A DNA stretch of 19,496 nt from Verrucomicrobiota bacterium (GCA_026397675.1 JAPLUH010000535.1:1-19496), one strand, 5' to 3'; shown: positions 7,521 to 16,013, counted from the stretch's first letter. Numbers and translations are program-made. The notes: generated from the sequence alone by a model not told the origin.

Positions 7521-7640
7521 GAAATGAATCAAAATTTCGGATGTCGAATTGACGGTTGGAAAGTTTTTTTAGAGGATTAGTTTTTTGCAAGATTGAGGAT
7601 TCGGGAAATTTAGTTTTGGAAATTTGAAGAGAACACAGCC

Positions 7641-8009
7641 ATGAACAAGGCCGCATTGTTTGACAAAATCGAGGGCGAGCAGTTCCGCAAGGAACCCGCG
7701 AAATTCAACGTGGGCGACAGCGTCCGGGTGCACACCAAGGTCGTCGAGGGCGACAAGGAGCGCATTCAGATCTTCGCGGGTGTCGTGATTGGTGTCCGCG
7801 GCCGCGGTCTGAACCAAACCTTCACCGTCCGCCGCATTAGCTACGGCGAGGGTGTGGAGCGTATCTTCCCGACCCACTCCCCGCGCGTGGACAAGGTCGA
7901 AGTGGAACGTCAGGGTTCCGTGCGTCGCGCTAAGTTGACCTACCTCCGCGGCCGTATCGGCAAGGGAGCTATGGCAGTCAAGGAAAAGGACACGCTGTTG
8001 TCCGCTTGA
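7641..8009 (+). CDS. rplS: 50S ribosomal protein bL19
   Basis: bL19 sits at the 30S-50S interface of the ribosome. The 122 residues show the whole family core: [29 protein letters not shown], the [25 protein letters not shown] block and [22 protein letters not shown]. The length is normal. It follows trmD after 199 nt. That is long for an operon gene and leaves room for a separate promoter or leader. The ATG at 7641 is preceded by AGCC, with only a weak purine stretch (GAAGAGAA) 10 or more bases upstream. A strong terminator lies 33 nt downstream, so rplS ends this transcription unit. Confidence 0.96.
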   Translation: MNKAALFDKIEGEQFRKEPAKFNVGDSVRVHTKVVEGDKERIQIFAGVVIGVRGRGLNQTFTVRRISYGEGVERIFPTHSPRVDKVEVERQGSVRRAKLTYLRGRIGKGAMAVKEKDTLLSA

Positions 8010-8042
8010 TAGGGACTGAGCTTCCTCCATTTCAAGAATATC

Positions 8043-8078
8043 ATGGGGTCCGGTACCAAAGGTGCCGGGCCCCATTTT
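8043..8078 (+). terminator. Rho-independent terminator after rplS
   Basis: A 15-bp stem (8043-8057 pairing with 8061-8075) has two G-U pairs, no mismatches and a 3-nt AAA loop. It is GC-rich in the middle and ends in TTTT followed by CATT. It lies 33 nt past the rplS stop and is the clearest terminator in the window, separating the ribosomal block from the exported-protein cluster. Confidence 0.87.
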
Positions 8079-8202
8079 CATTGGCTCGGTCCGGGTGTTC
8101 TCTATTTGTCCCTTCCGCTGGATTCGTAAGAGGTCTCCGCTCCCTCGTTTTTGGGCGAAACTCTTGGGGGTGTCAGGGTGAGATTGAGCATCCTGCCGCG
8201 CC

Positions 8203-8230
8203 TGCGAGAACCCCGCTGGAAATTCTCGCA
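8203..8230. promoter_or_regulatory. Perfect 8-bp inverted repeat, candidate operator or hairpin
   Basis: TGCGAGAA at 8203-8210 and TTCTCGCA at 8223-8230 are perfect reverse complements separated by 12 nt. The repeat centre is about 45 nt upstream of TTGACA, a distance compatible with an activator site. As RNA it would be a hairpin with a 12-nt loop and no T-tract. No regulator can be named. Confidence 0.4.
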
Positions 8231-8261
8231 AGAAACCGCCTGAAAATAGGGGCCTTCGGGG

Positions 8262-8290
8262 TTGACACTCACTGGTTTTTGAAGTGCTGT
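8262..8290 (+). promoter_or_regulatory. Candidate sigma-70-type promoter for the DUF1501 cluster
   Basis: TTGACA at 8262-8267 is a perfect -35 hexamer. The position 17 nt downstream reads TGCTGT (8285-8290), a poor -10, so activator dependence or a chance hexamer are both possible. If real, transcription would begin near 8297, which favours the downstream GTG start of the first DUF1501 gene. Confidence 0.3.
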
Positions 8291-8315
8291 GAAGACTCAC
8301 CATCCCCTTACTCCA

Positions 8316-9677
8316 GTGCTTACCATTCTGGGCCCAAAATCATCGTCTTGCGGCTTTTGCGACGGCGTCTCGCGGCGGGGTTTTTTGCGCATTGGCGCGT
8401 TGGGTATGGGTGGCGTTGGTCTTTCCTCGTTGCTTCGTGCGGAATCGTCGGTGGGTCTTCGTCCTGCGGGCCGATCCCACAAGGCGGTTATTCTCATTTT
8501 TTTGCCTGGTGGCCCCAGCCACCAGGACATGTTCGATCTCAAGCAGGATGCCCCGGCTGAGATTCGGGGCGAATTCAATCCGATCGCCACGTCGTTGCCT
8601 GGGTTGCAGATTTGCGAGCATTTGCCGCGGATGGCCAAGGTGATGGATCGATGCACGCTGATCCGGTCGATGGTGGGCATGGAAGACCGTCACGAGTCCT
8701 TCCAAACTTACACCGGTCGCTTGAACCGGAATCAACCTCCGGGAGGCTGGCCGGCGATGGGGGCTCTGCTGGCAAAGCTTCAAGGTTCCGCCGATCCGGC
8801 CATTCCCGCCTCTGTCGGGTTGGCGCCTAAGATGGGGCATGTCCCTTGGTCGGATAACGGCGTGGCTGGTTATCTGGGAGCGGCCTATGCGCCCTTCGAG
8901 ATCAACAAGGGTGGTGGCAAGGACGATATGGTGCTCAATGGCATCACTTTGGATCGACTCGCCGATCGCCGAACGCTCTTGGCGGCCATCGATGGTTTTC
9001 GTCGTGAGGTGGATACCAGCGGTCAGGTGGCCGGGGCTGATGCCTACACGCAGCAGGCCTTTGGCATTCTGACCTCCAGCCGCCTCATGCGAGCTCTGGA
9101 TTTCAAGAATGAGGACCCCGCGGTGGTGGCCCGTTATGGCCAGGGAGACTCCCGCAATCGGGATGATGGGGCCCCGAAACTGATGGAACAGTTCCTAGTA
9201 GCCCGACGTCTGGTCGAGGCGGGGGCCCGTTGTGTCACTCTCGCCTTCAGTCGGTGGGATCATCATGGCGATAACTTTGGAGCGCTGCGTCAGGATCTTC
9301 CGTTGTTCGATCAGGGGCTCAGCGCGCTCATCACCGATCTCCACGAGCGGGGATTGGACAAGGATGTGTCCGTGTTAGTCGCTGGAGAGTTCGGGCGGAC
9401 TCCTACCATTAACAAGGATGGCGGCCGTGATCACTGGCCTCGGGTGGGTTTTTCGCTCTTGGCTGGAGGCGGCCTCCGGCATGGGCAGGTCATCGGATCT
9501 ACCGACCGATTGGGAGGCGAGGCCGATTCCCGGCCCACCACCTTCGGCGAGGTTCATGCGACGTTGTATCACGCCATGGGTTTAGACGTGAACAAGGTCA
9601 CCGTTCCGGATTTGAGCGGTCGGCCCCAATTCCTCGTCGACCCGGGGGTTCAGCCCATGAAGGAACTGGTGGGATGA
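8316..9677 (+). CDS. DUF1501 family protein, Tat-type leader (paralogue A)
   Basis: This is a 453-residue protein of the DUF1501 family, which has an alkaline-phosphatase or sulfatase-like fold by family knowledge and no agreed reaction. A twin-arginine leader reads SRRGFLRIGALGMGGVGLSSLL, predicting export of the folded protein. Family blocks are FLPGGPSHQDMFDLKQDAPAEIRGEF, MVLNGITLDRLADRR, the FSRWDHHGDNFG segment, and GEFGRTPTINKDGGRDHWPR near the C-terminus, rich in possible metal ligands. The frame also opens at GTG 8289, adding nine residues. The tandem paralogue begins MLTLAGP, aligning with VLTILGP at 8316, so I chose 8316. It is colinear with paralogue B over its whole length, indicating tandem duplication. 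It has an extra CGFC motif before the leader that B lacks. Such genes usually accompany DUF1549/DUF1553 cytochromes, as here. Confidence 0.92.
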   Translation: MLTILGPKSSSCGFCDGVSRRGFLRIGALGMGGVGLSSLLRAESSVGLRPAGRSHKAVILIFLPGGPSHQDMFDLKQDAPAEIRGEFNPIATSLPGLQICEHLPRMAKVMDRCTLIRSMVGMEDRHESFQTYTGRLNRNQPPGGWPAMGALLAKLQGSADPAIPASVGLAPKMGHVPWSDNGVAGYLGAAYAPFEINKGGGKDDMVLNGITLDRLADRRTLLAAIDGFRREVDTSGQVAGADAYTQQAFGILTSSRLMRALDFKNEDPAVVARYGQGDSRNRDDGAPKLMEQFLVARRLVEAGARCVTLAFSRWDHHGDNFGALRQDLPLFDQGLSALITDLHERGLDKDVSVLVAGEFGRTPTINKDGGRDHWPRVGFSLLAGGGLRHGQVIGSTDRLGGEADSRPTTFGEVHATLYHAMGLDVNKVTVPDLSGRPQFLVDPGVQPMKELVG

Positions 9678-9712
9678 CTCCAGCCATTCATTCTCAGACT
9701 GGCGTGTTTTTT

Positions 9713-9739
9713 CGTGAACATGCGAGTAATCCATTCACG
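9713..9739. promoter_or_regulatory. Inverted repeat between the two DUF1501 genes
   Basis: CGTGAA at 9713-9718 and TTCACG at 9734-9739 are perfect reverse complements 15 nt apart, inside the 73-nt spacer just ahead of paralogue B. It may be an operator for an internal promoter. It does not share sequence with the palindrome at 8203-8230. Confidence 0.3.
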
Positions 9740-9750
9740 TCTGCCTAGCC

Positions 9751-11088
9751 ATGTTGACCCTTGCCGGACCCTCTAACCGTTTTTGTGACGGAATCTCCCG
9801 ACGGAGTTTTCTCCGCATTGGCGGATTGGGATTGGGAGGATTGAGCCTGCCTCAGTTGTTGCAGGCCGAGGCAGCTGCTGGGCTCCGGTCCAACCATAAG
9901 GCTGTGATCATGGTGTACCTGCCGGGCGGGCCGCCTCATCAAGATACCTTCGATCTGAAGATGGATGCCCCGGCGGAGATTCGTGGCGAGTTCCGCCCGA
10001 TATCGACCACCGTCCCCGGGTTTCAAATTTGCGAGCATCTGCCGCTCTTGGCCAAACAGGCCCAGCGGTATGCGGTCATTCGGTCGATCAGTGACGCCAT
10101 TGATGACCATTCGGATTTCATGTGCCAGACCGGTCGGCGCAAGGCCGGTCAGCCTCCTGGAGGCTGGCCGACCTTTGGTGCGAGCGTCTCCCGGGTGCTG
10201 GGCTCGGCCAACAACTCGGTCCCGGCCTTTGTGGGTATGGAACCGCGGATGCAGCACCGGCCTTACAATGCCGCCAATGCGGGCTATGCCGGGATATCGC
10301 ATGATGCTTTTCGCCCTGCGGCTGACGCCAAGTCCGACATGGTGCTCAATGGCATCACCACCGATCGCTTGGCGGATCGTCGGGCCTTGCTCACCTCTTT
10401 CGACCGTTTCCGTCGCGAGGTGGATGCCAGTGGTCTCATGGCTGGTGTCGACGGGTTCAATCAGCAGGCCTTCGGCATGCTGACCTCGAGTCGTCTGCTT
10501 GAGGCGCTGAATGTCGAGAAAGAGCCCGCCGCCGTCCGCGAACGCTACGGCAAAGGCGATCCCAAGGTGCATGGCGATGCGGCCCCCATGCTCAATGAGC
10601 AGTTCTTGGTCGCTCGCCGATTGGTGGAGGCCGGAGCCCGTTTCGTCACCGTGGCCTACGGCTTCTGGGATTATCACGGCAACAATTTCGGCAACGCCCG
10701 CAATGACCTGCCTTTGTTGGATCAAGCCCTCAGCGCTCTGATTGCCGACTTGCATGATCGAGGGCTCCAGAACGATGTCAGCGTCATCGCTTGGGGCGAG
10801 TTTGGTCGGTCGCCCACGATTAATAAGGATGGCGGTCGTGACCATTGGCCTCGAGCCAGCTGCGCCCTCTTGGCCGGTGGCGGCATGAAGGTGGGGCAGG
10901 TGATCGGGGCTACCGATCGTCTGGGTGGCGAACCCAGCGAGCGGCCCGTACAGTTTGGCGAGGTGTTCGCCACGCTGTACCAAAACCTGGGTATCGATGT
11001 GAACAAGGTCACTCTTCCGGACCTCACTGGTCGGCCTCAATTCCTGGTTCCCGAGGGGTGTCAGCCCATGCGTGAGTTGGTTTCTTGA
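9751..11088 (+). CDS. DUF1501 family protein, Tat-type leader (paralogue B)
   Basis: This 445-residue protein is the second member of a tandem DUF1501 pair. The twin-arginine leader SRRSFLRIGGLGLGGLSLPQLLQAEA predicts Tat export. The same ordered blocks appear as in paralogue A: YLPGGPPHQDTFDLKMDAPAEIRGEF, MVLNGITTDRLADRR, YGFWDYHGNNFG and GEFGRSPTINKDGGRDHWPR. It differs from A mainly in the middle (about residues 120-190) and in the WDxHG segment (WDYHG here, WDHHG in A). Both keep the putative metal-binding Asp and His residues. The ATG lies 73 nt after A. The stop overlaps the next gene's ATG by one base (TGATG), implying translational coupling with the DUF1549/DUF1553 gene. The DUF1501-DUF1549/1553 pairing is a hallmark of Planctomycetes and Verrucomicrobia, and its biochemical role is unknown. 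Confidence 0.94.
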   Translation: MLTLAGPSNRFCDGISRRSFLRIGGLGLGGLSLPQLLQAEAAAGLRSNHKAVIMVYLPGGPPHQDTFDLKMDAPAEIRGEFRPISTTVPGFQICEHLPLLAKQAQRYAVIRSISDAIDDHSDFMCQTGRRKAGQPPGGWPTFGASVSRVLGSANNSVPAFVGMEPRMQHRPYNAANAGYAGISHDAFRPAADAKSDMVLNGITTDRLADRRALLTSFDRFRREVDASGLMAGVDGFNQQAFGMLTSSRLLEALNVEKEPAAVRERYGKGDPKVHGDAAPMLNEQFLVARRLVEAGARFVTVAYGFWDYHGNNFGNARNDLPLLDQALSALIADLHDRGLQNDVSVIAWGEFGRSPTINKDGGRDHWPRASCALLAGGGMKVGQVIGATDRLGGEPSERPVQFGEVFATLYQNLGIDVNKVTLPDLTGRPQFLVPEGCQPMRELVS

Positions 11089-13667
11089 TGGGGTTTTATT
11101 CCATGCACCTTTTACTCGATTTCATGAACTCCTCCTCGATGGTGGTGGTGGCCCACCCTAAGGCCTCTCAAGCGGCCCGGCGGGCCCTGCTGGGAGTGAT
11201 GACCTTGCTTGTGGCTTTTCTGGTCGGCAGCCCCGGCTTGCTCCAAGGTGCAACGCTCGAGGTGCACTATCGGGCCGGAGCGGGTGAGTTGGTTCTCGAT
11301 TCTCAGGATGCCCGGCAGCAATTGCTTGCCACCTTAAATGGCACCCAGGATATGAGCCGTGAGGTGAGTTGGAGCGCGGAGCCTTCGGGCATTGTCCGGC
11401 TCGATACCACGGGCCGTGTTATTCCGGTGGCTGATGGGGCCGCGGTGATCTCGGCCAAGAGCCGCGACGGTGTGACGGCGCGACTTCCGGTCCGTGTCGT
11501 TCATGCGGGTCAGCCGGCGCCGCTGCATTTTGCCAACCAGATCGTTCCGATTTTCACCAAGAATGGCTGCAACGGTGGCGGATGCCATGGCAAGGCGGCC
11601 GGCCAGAACGGGTTTCGCCTCTCATTGCTCGGCTTCGAGCCGGACGAAGACTACGAACACTTGGTTCGCGAGGCCCGTGGGCGACGCCTGTTTCCGGCCG
11701 ATCCGCCCCGATCCATGCTGGTGACCAAGGGGACGGCCGAAATGCCTCACGGCGGCGGCAAGCGCCTGGAAATTGGTTCAGATGACTACCGCCGGTTGGT
11801 GCGCTGGATCGCCCAGGGCATGCCGGCGGGCAAGACCAACGCGGCCACTGTCCAGCGGCTCGAAGTTTTCCCCTCTGCGCGGACGTTGGCACTGAATGGT
11901 GAGCAGCAGTTGGTCGTGACGGCCCACTACTCGGATGGTTCCACCGAGGACGTCACCCGCAGTTCTCTCTTTGAGCCCAACGACAAGGACATGGCTTCGA
12001 CCGATGCCAATGGTTTGCTCAAGATCTTCAATCAGCCGGGTGAGTTTGCTGTAATGGTGCGCTACCAGGGTCAAGTGGCGACCTTCCGGGCCACGATTCC
12101 TCTCGGGGCCCCCGTGGATCGATTGCCGCTGGCCAAAAACTTCGTCGACGAGTTGGTCTTCAAGCAGCTCAAACAGGTGGGAATGCCTCCCAGTGAAATT
12201 TCTGACAAGTCCACCTTCCTGCGCCGGGTCACGCTCGATATTGCCGGTCGATTGCCCACACCCGATGAGGTTCGGGCTTTCGAAGCCGACACGGCCCCGG
12301 GTGATCGGGATCGGGTGATTGACCGACTACTCGCCTCGACGGATTACGCCGATTACTTTGCAGGCAAGTGGGCGGCTCTGCTTCGCAACAAGCGCAGCGA
12401 GCCGAAGCATGCCCGCGGCACCATCGTCTTCCACGCCTGGGTCCGTGACAGTCTGGCGGTTAATAAGTCCTACGATCGGTTCGTTCGGGAGTTGCTGACG
12501 GCCTCGGGCGAAGTTTCGGAGAATCCCCCTGTGGCTTGGTTCCGTCAGGTCCGCACCCTTCAGACCCAGTTGGAGGACGTTTCCCAATTATTCCTCGGCC
12601 AGCGAATGCAGTGTGCTCAGTGCCACCATCATCCGTATGAAAAGTGGAGTCAGGCCGACTACTGGAGCTTTGGGGCGGCCTTCTCGCAGGTCTCCTACAA
12701 GCCGGGTGTGCAACCCGGCGAAGAGATCGTCATTCACCGTCGTGGTGAGGCTAAGGCGACCAATAAAAAGAATGGCCAGGCCATGAAACCGGCCGCCCTG
12801 GGACAGTCGGCCTTTGACATGAGTGTCGACGATGATCCCCGGGTGTTCTTGGCGGATTGGATGACGTCGCCCAAGAACCCCTGGTTTGCCAAGGCGCTGG
12901 TCAATCGCTACTGGAAGCATTTCTTCGGGCGAGGCTTGGTCGATCCAGAGGACGACATGCGCGACACCAATCCTCCGAGTAACCCGGAATTGCTCGATGC
13001 CTTGGCCGCCCACTTTGTGGCCAGTGGGTTCGACCTGAAGGAACTGGTGCGCACCTTGGCCCGCAGCACCACCTACCAGTTGAGCGCCGAGCCCAATGCT
13101 TACAATGCCAAGGATCGGCACCATTTCTCGCGCTTTTACCCGCGGCGTTTGCCGGCCGAGGTCTTGTTGGATTCGGTGAACACGCTGACCGGTGGACGCA
13201 GCCAGTTCGAAGGGCTTCCGTCGGGCACGCGAGCCATTTGCCTCCCTGACAACAGCTTCAATGCTCAAAGCCATTTCCTGACCGTCTTCGGCCGGCCCGA
13301 GGGAAGCAGTGCCTGCGAATGTGAGCGCAGCATGGAAGCTTCCCTCAGCCAGAGCTTACACTTGCTCAATTCTAAGGACATCCAGACCCGATTGAGCGCT
13401 GATGATTCCCGTCCGGCGCGCCTTCAAACCGACACCCGTCCGGATCCAGTCAAGGTGGGTGAACTGTATCAATTGGCCTACGCGCGTTCCCCATCGGTCG
13501 AGGAGGTTCAGCGGGCCACCGAATACCTGACACGCAAGGCTGGGGCATCCAAGCCAGGCAAAGATGCTGCCGAGACCGAGGCGCTCCGGATTAAAGCGCG
13601 CCGCGAAGCGTGGGAGGACCTCAATTGGGCACTCCTGAACACCAAGGAATTCCTCTTCAACCACTGA
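11088..13667 (+). CDS. Exported DUF1549/DUF1553 protein with Ig-like domains and heme-c-like motifs
   Basis: This 859-residue protein has an N-terminal hydrophobic export segment (LLGVMTLLVAFLVGSPGLLQGA, about 34-55). A BIG2-type Ig-like domain follows (about 57-138), then a PSCyt1-like segment with CNGGGCHG (Cys161, Cys166, His167), where CX4CH replaces the usual CX2CH. A second Ig-like domain spans about 265-345. DUF1549 (about 350-540) contains CAQCHHHPYEKW with a canonical CXXCH at Cys509, Cys512 and His513. DUF1553 (about 585-855) includes NPWFAKALVNRYWKHFFGRGLVDP. The family is thought to be periplasmic or envelope cytochrome-like, but the reaction is unknown. The ATG at 11088 overlaps the previous stop by one base. 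Alternative ATGs at 11103, 11124 and 11139 would shorten the N-terminus without losing the export segment. The gene lies 3 nt before the PPC-protein gene. Confidence 0.93.
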   Translation: MGFYSMHLLLDFMNSSSMVVVAHPKASQAARRALLGVMTLLVAFLVGSPGLLQGATLEVHYRAGAGELVLDSQDARQQLLATLNGTQDMSREVSWSAEPSGIVRLDTTGRVIPVADGAAVISAKSRDGVTARLPVRVVHAGQPAPLHFANQIVPIFTKNGCNGGGCHGKAAGQNGFRLSLLGFEPDEDYEHLVREARGRRLFPADPPRSMLVTKGTAEMPHGGGKRLEIGSDDYRRLVRWIAQGMPAGKTNAATVQRLEVFPSARTLALNGEQQLVVTAHYSDGSTEDVTRSSLFEPNDKDMASTDANGLLKIFNQPGEFAVMVRYQGQVATFRATIPLGAPVDRLPLAKNFVDELVFKQLKQVGMPPSEISDKSTFLRRVTLDIAGRLPTPDEVRAFEADTAPGDRDRVIDRLLASTDYADYFAGKWAALLRNKRSEPKHARGTIVFHAWVRDSLAVNKSYDRFVRELLTASGEVSENPPVAWFRQVRTLQTQLEDVSQLFLGQRMQCAQCHHHPYEKWSQADYWSFGAAFSQVSYKPGVQPGEEIVIHRRGEAKATNKKNGQAMKPAALGQSAFDMSVDDDPRVFLADWMTSPKNPWFAKALVNRYWKHFFGRGLVDPEDDMRDTNPPSNPELLDALAAHFVASGFDLKELVRTLARSTTYQLSAEPNAYNAKDRHHFSRFYPRRLPAEVLLDSVNTLTGGRSQFEGLPSGTRAICLPDNSFNAQSHFLTVFGRPEGSSACECERSMEASLSQSLHLLNSKDIQTRLSADDSRPARLQTDTRPDPVKVGELYQLAYARSPSVEEVQRATEYLTRKAGASKPGKDAAETEALRIKARREAWEDLNWALLNTKEFLFNH

Positions 13668-13670
13668 CGC

Positions 13671-16013
13671 ATGTCGCGGGCTTCCTGGGGTCATAGGATC
13701 ACCGCTGGGTGGTTGCTAGTGGGTTGGTTGTCCATGGCGACTGCCTGGGCGCAGTTGCCACTAGCCAAACTCAACACGGTATTTCCGCTGGGTGGCGCGG
13801 CTGGGTCCAGCGTGGAGGTAACGCTCAGTGGGTCGGATCTCGATGAGGCAGACGGATTAATATTCTCGGACCCGCGAGTGACCGCCACTCCCGTGCCCGG
13901 AACCACTGATCGGTTTCGAGTCCTGTTGCCGGCTGAACTCTCTGAAGACCGGATCGATCGTCGTGTTCGGGGTCGCTATGGGGTGTCCAATCCGAGGGCC
14001 TTTGCAGTAGGGATGCCGGGAACGGAGCTGCGTTGGACTCAGGCCCCTTTGTCGCCGGCCCAGGCCTTCGAGTTGCCGTTAGAGGCAGTGGTCAATGGGC
14101 GTGTGGGTGCTCAGGAGGTCCTGTGGTTTCGGTTCCAGGGTGAAGCAGGTCAGGCTTTGGGAGTCCGGATCGAAGCCCGTGAACTGGATTCCAAGTTGGT
14201 GGCTGACCTGGCGTTGACCGATGCCTCGGGGGCCGAATTGTCCCGGGTGCGTCGCCGGGAGTGGTTCAATTTCCGGTTACCGGCGCGCGGTGTCTACCTC
14301 GTGCGCTTGAATGACTCCCTCTACCGGGGTGGCGATACCCACGGTTTCAGGTTGAAGTTGACCGCGCGCCCGAGTGTGGCCTTCGCCATGCCGCAGGTGC
14401 TGCAGGCGGGACGTTCCCAACGGGCGATTGTGTACGGGCATCGGTTGCCCGGTGGACACTCTTCCCATGTCTTGGGTGCCGATGGGGAACCGCTGGAGGA
14501 GCGTGAATTAGAGATCGTCGCGCCGGCCGAGCCGGCTCATCCCTCCGCCCTGGTGGGGACGCTGGGGCAACCGTCGGCGACTCCCTTGGCCTCGGGGTCC
14601 TGGCTTTGGCGGGGCTCTGACGGTGTGGTGCCGCTGCAGCCGGTGCCGTTTGGTCTTACGGCGCTTCCGGTGGTGGCCGGGGCTTCGACGGGACTGGTTT
14701 CCGTGATGCCGCCGTGTGAATTCTCCGCCCTGTTCCCGGCTCGAGGGCTTTCGAGTGGGGTTACTTTCGAGGCAAAAAAAGGAGACGTGTTCTGGGTGGA
14801 ACTGACCTCGGAACGCTGGGGGCATCCGGTCGATTCAATGGCGCTGGTTCAACGGGCCAAGCCTCCGGAGGCATCCGCCAAGGCAGTGTCGTGGGTGGAC
14901 GTGTTGGAGTTGGCCGATACCGAGCAAAATTTGGGTGATCGGGAGTTTCCCACCGCTCATCGGGATGCCGCTGCTCGCTGGGAGGTGCCCGAGTCTGGTT
15001 CGTATCGTATCCTCGTGCGCGATGGGTTTCGACGGAGTGATGGGAGTGCGCAATATCCCTACCGGCTGAGCCTTCGCCGGGAAGCTCCGGATTTCCAATT
15101 AGTGGTCTTCCCGATGCCACCAGCTCGTGCCGGTGAGGATCGTAGCATTCCGGTGCTCCCCTCGGTCCTTCGGCGCGACCAGACACTGGCCTTCCGCGTG
15201 GTTGCATTCCGCCGGGACGGCTTTCAGGGCGAGATTGAATTGAGCGCGAGCAACCTGCCTCCAGGCGTTCGGGCCTCCTCCACGCGAATCTTGGCTGCTC
15301 AGAACACGGGGGTACTGCTGCTGAGTGCCTCTGCGGAGGCCTCGGGCGTGGCCCCATGGCAGCTAGTCGGAAAGACCTCGGTGGGTTCGACGATGCTAGT
15401 CAGGGTCGCGTCGGTTGCCTCAGTGGTCTGGCCCGTCATCGATTACAATATTGAGAATCCAGTGGTCCGTCGTTCTCGCGCCTCGGGCCTCGGCGTGGTG
15501 ACCCAAGAGTTGGCTCCAGTGACGATCCGAGTTGGAACCGCCACGGGATCGGCCGATGGGGCCACTTGGAAATTCCCCCTGCAAATTGAACGGCGCGGGG
15601 AGTTTCAAGGGGCCTTTAAACTGAAGGCCGTGGGACAGACTGCGTTGGACAAGGTTTCGGAGATTAGTGTTCCGGAAAAGGCCACCAACCTGGTGGCCGA
15701 AGTGTCTCTGGGCGAGGCTCGACTCCCGTCGGGAACCCACACGCTCTGGCTGCAGGGGACCCTGATCGGGAAATACCGTCAGGCACCCGAAGCCTTGGTG
15801 TCGGCAGAGGCGGACTTGAAGGTGGCCGACCAGGCGTTGTCCGCCGCTAAGCCGGAAGGGAAGGCGGCCGCCGAAACCCGCAAGAAGGAGGCCGAGGCTC
15901 GTCGTAAGGCCGCCGAAGAAAAGGCCAAGCCCCGCGACCTGACTCTGGCCATTTGGTCGGAGCCCTTCCATGTGACGGTCGTTAGCGTCGCCAAGCCGGA
16001 GGTCAAACCGTGA
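13671..16013 (+). CDS. Exported PPC-domain protein
   Basis: This 780-residue protein starts with a clear Sec signal peptide (GWLLVGWLSMATAWA, cleavage expected before QLPLAKL). The mature part is beta-rich. An Ig-like TIG/IPT-type segment comes first (LNTVFPLGGAAGSSVEVTLSGSDL). A pre-peptidase C-terminal (PPC)-like domain is centred on residues 125-230 (VLWFRFQGEAGQALGVRIEA through RGVYLVRLNDSLYRGGDTHGFRLKL). A second PPC-like repeat lies near 360-470 (VFWVELTSERWGHPVDS through SYRILVRDGF). No protease active site is seen. Near the C-terminus is a short Lys/Ala/Glu-rich helical stretch (KAAAETRKKEAEARRKAAEEK). Related proteins in PVC bacteria are encoded beside DUF1549/1553 cytochromes and probably serve as binding or scaffold subunits; that role is inference. 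Its TGA overlaps the next start by 4 nt (GTGA). Confidence 0.85.
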   Translation: MSRASWGHRITAGWLLVGWLSMATAWAQLPLAKLNTVFPLGGAAGSSVEVTLSGSDLDEADGLIFSDPRVTATPVPGTTDRFRVLLPAELSEDRIDRRVRGRYGVSNPRAFAVGMPGTELRWTQAPLSPAQAFELPLEAVVNGRVGAQEVLWFRFQGEAGQALGVRIEARELDSKLVADLALTDASGAELSRVRRREWFNFRLPARGVYLVRLNDSLYRGGDTHGFRLKLTARPSVAFAMPQVLQAGRSQRAIVYGHRLPGGHSSHVLGADGEPLEERELEIVAPAEPAHPSALVGTLGQPSATPLASGSWLWRGSDGVVPLQPVPFGLTALPVVAGASTGLVSVMPPCEFSALFPARGLSSGVTFEAKKGDVFWVELTSERWGHPVDSMALVQRAKPPEASAKAVSWVDVLELADTEQNLGDREFPTAHRDAAARWEVPESGSYRILVRDGFRRSDGSAQYPYRLSLRREAPDFQLVVFPMPPARAGEDRSIPVLPSVLRRDQTLAFRVVAFRRDGFQGEIELSASNLPPGVRASSTRILAAQNTGVLLLSASAEASGVAPWQLVGKTSVGSTMLVRVASVASVVWPVIDYNIENPVVRRSRASGLGVVTQELAPVTIRVGTATGSADGATWKFPLQIERRGEFQGAFKLKAVGQTALDKVSEISVPEKATNLVAEVSLGEARLPSGTHTLWLQGTLIGKYRQAPEALVSAEADLKVADQALSAAKPEGKAAAETRKKEAEARRKAAEEKAKPRDLTLAIWSEPFHVTVVSVAKPEVKP

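Larger units (their letters stand above)
8079..8315 (+). other. Non-coding leader region before the envelope gene cluster
   Basis: About 240 nt without a convincing gene. The open frame crossing it is out of phase with everything recognisable and ends inside the DUF1501 gene. The stretch holds an 8-bp inverted repeat at 8203-8230 and a consensus -35-like TTGACA at 8262-8267, so it most likely carries the control region of the downstream cluster. Confidence 0.55.

Noticed and set aside
8006..8560. Plus-strand frame of 184 codons across the terminator and the DUF1501 start.
   Set aside because: It runs through a strong terminator and out of phase into a conserved gene, and its product resembles nothing I recognise.
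9745..11040. A 431-codon open frame on the minus strand opposite DUF1501 paralogue B.
   Set aside because: It mirrors a clearly conserved gene. Its product has no recognisable motif. The similar shadow opposite paralogue A is explained by the homology and GC-rich codon use.
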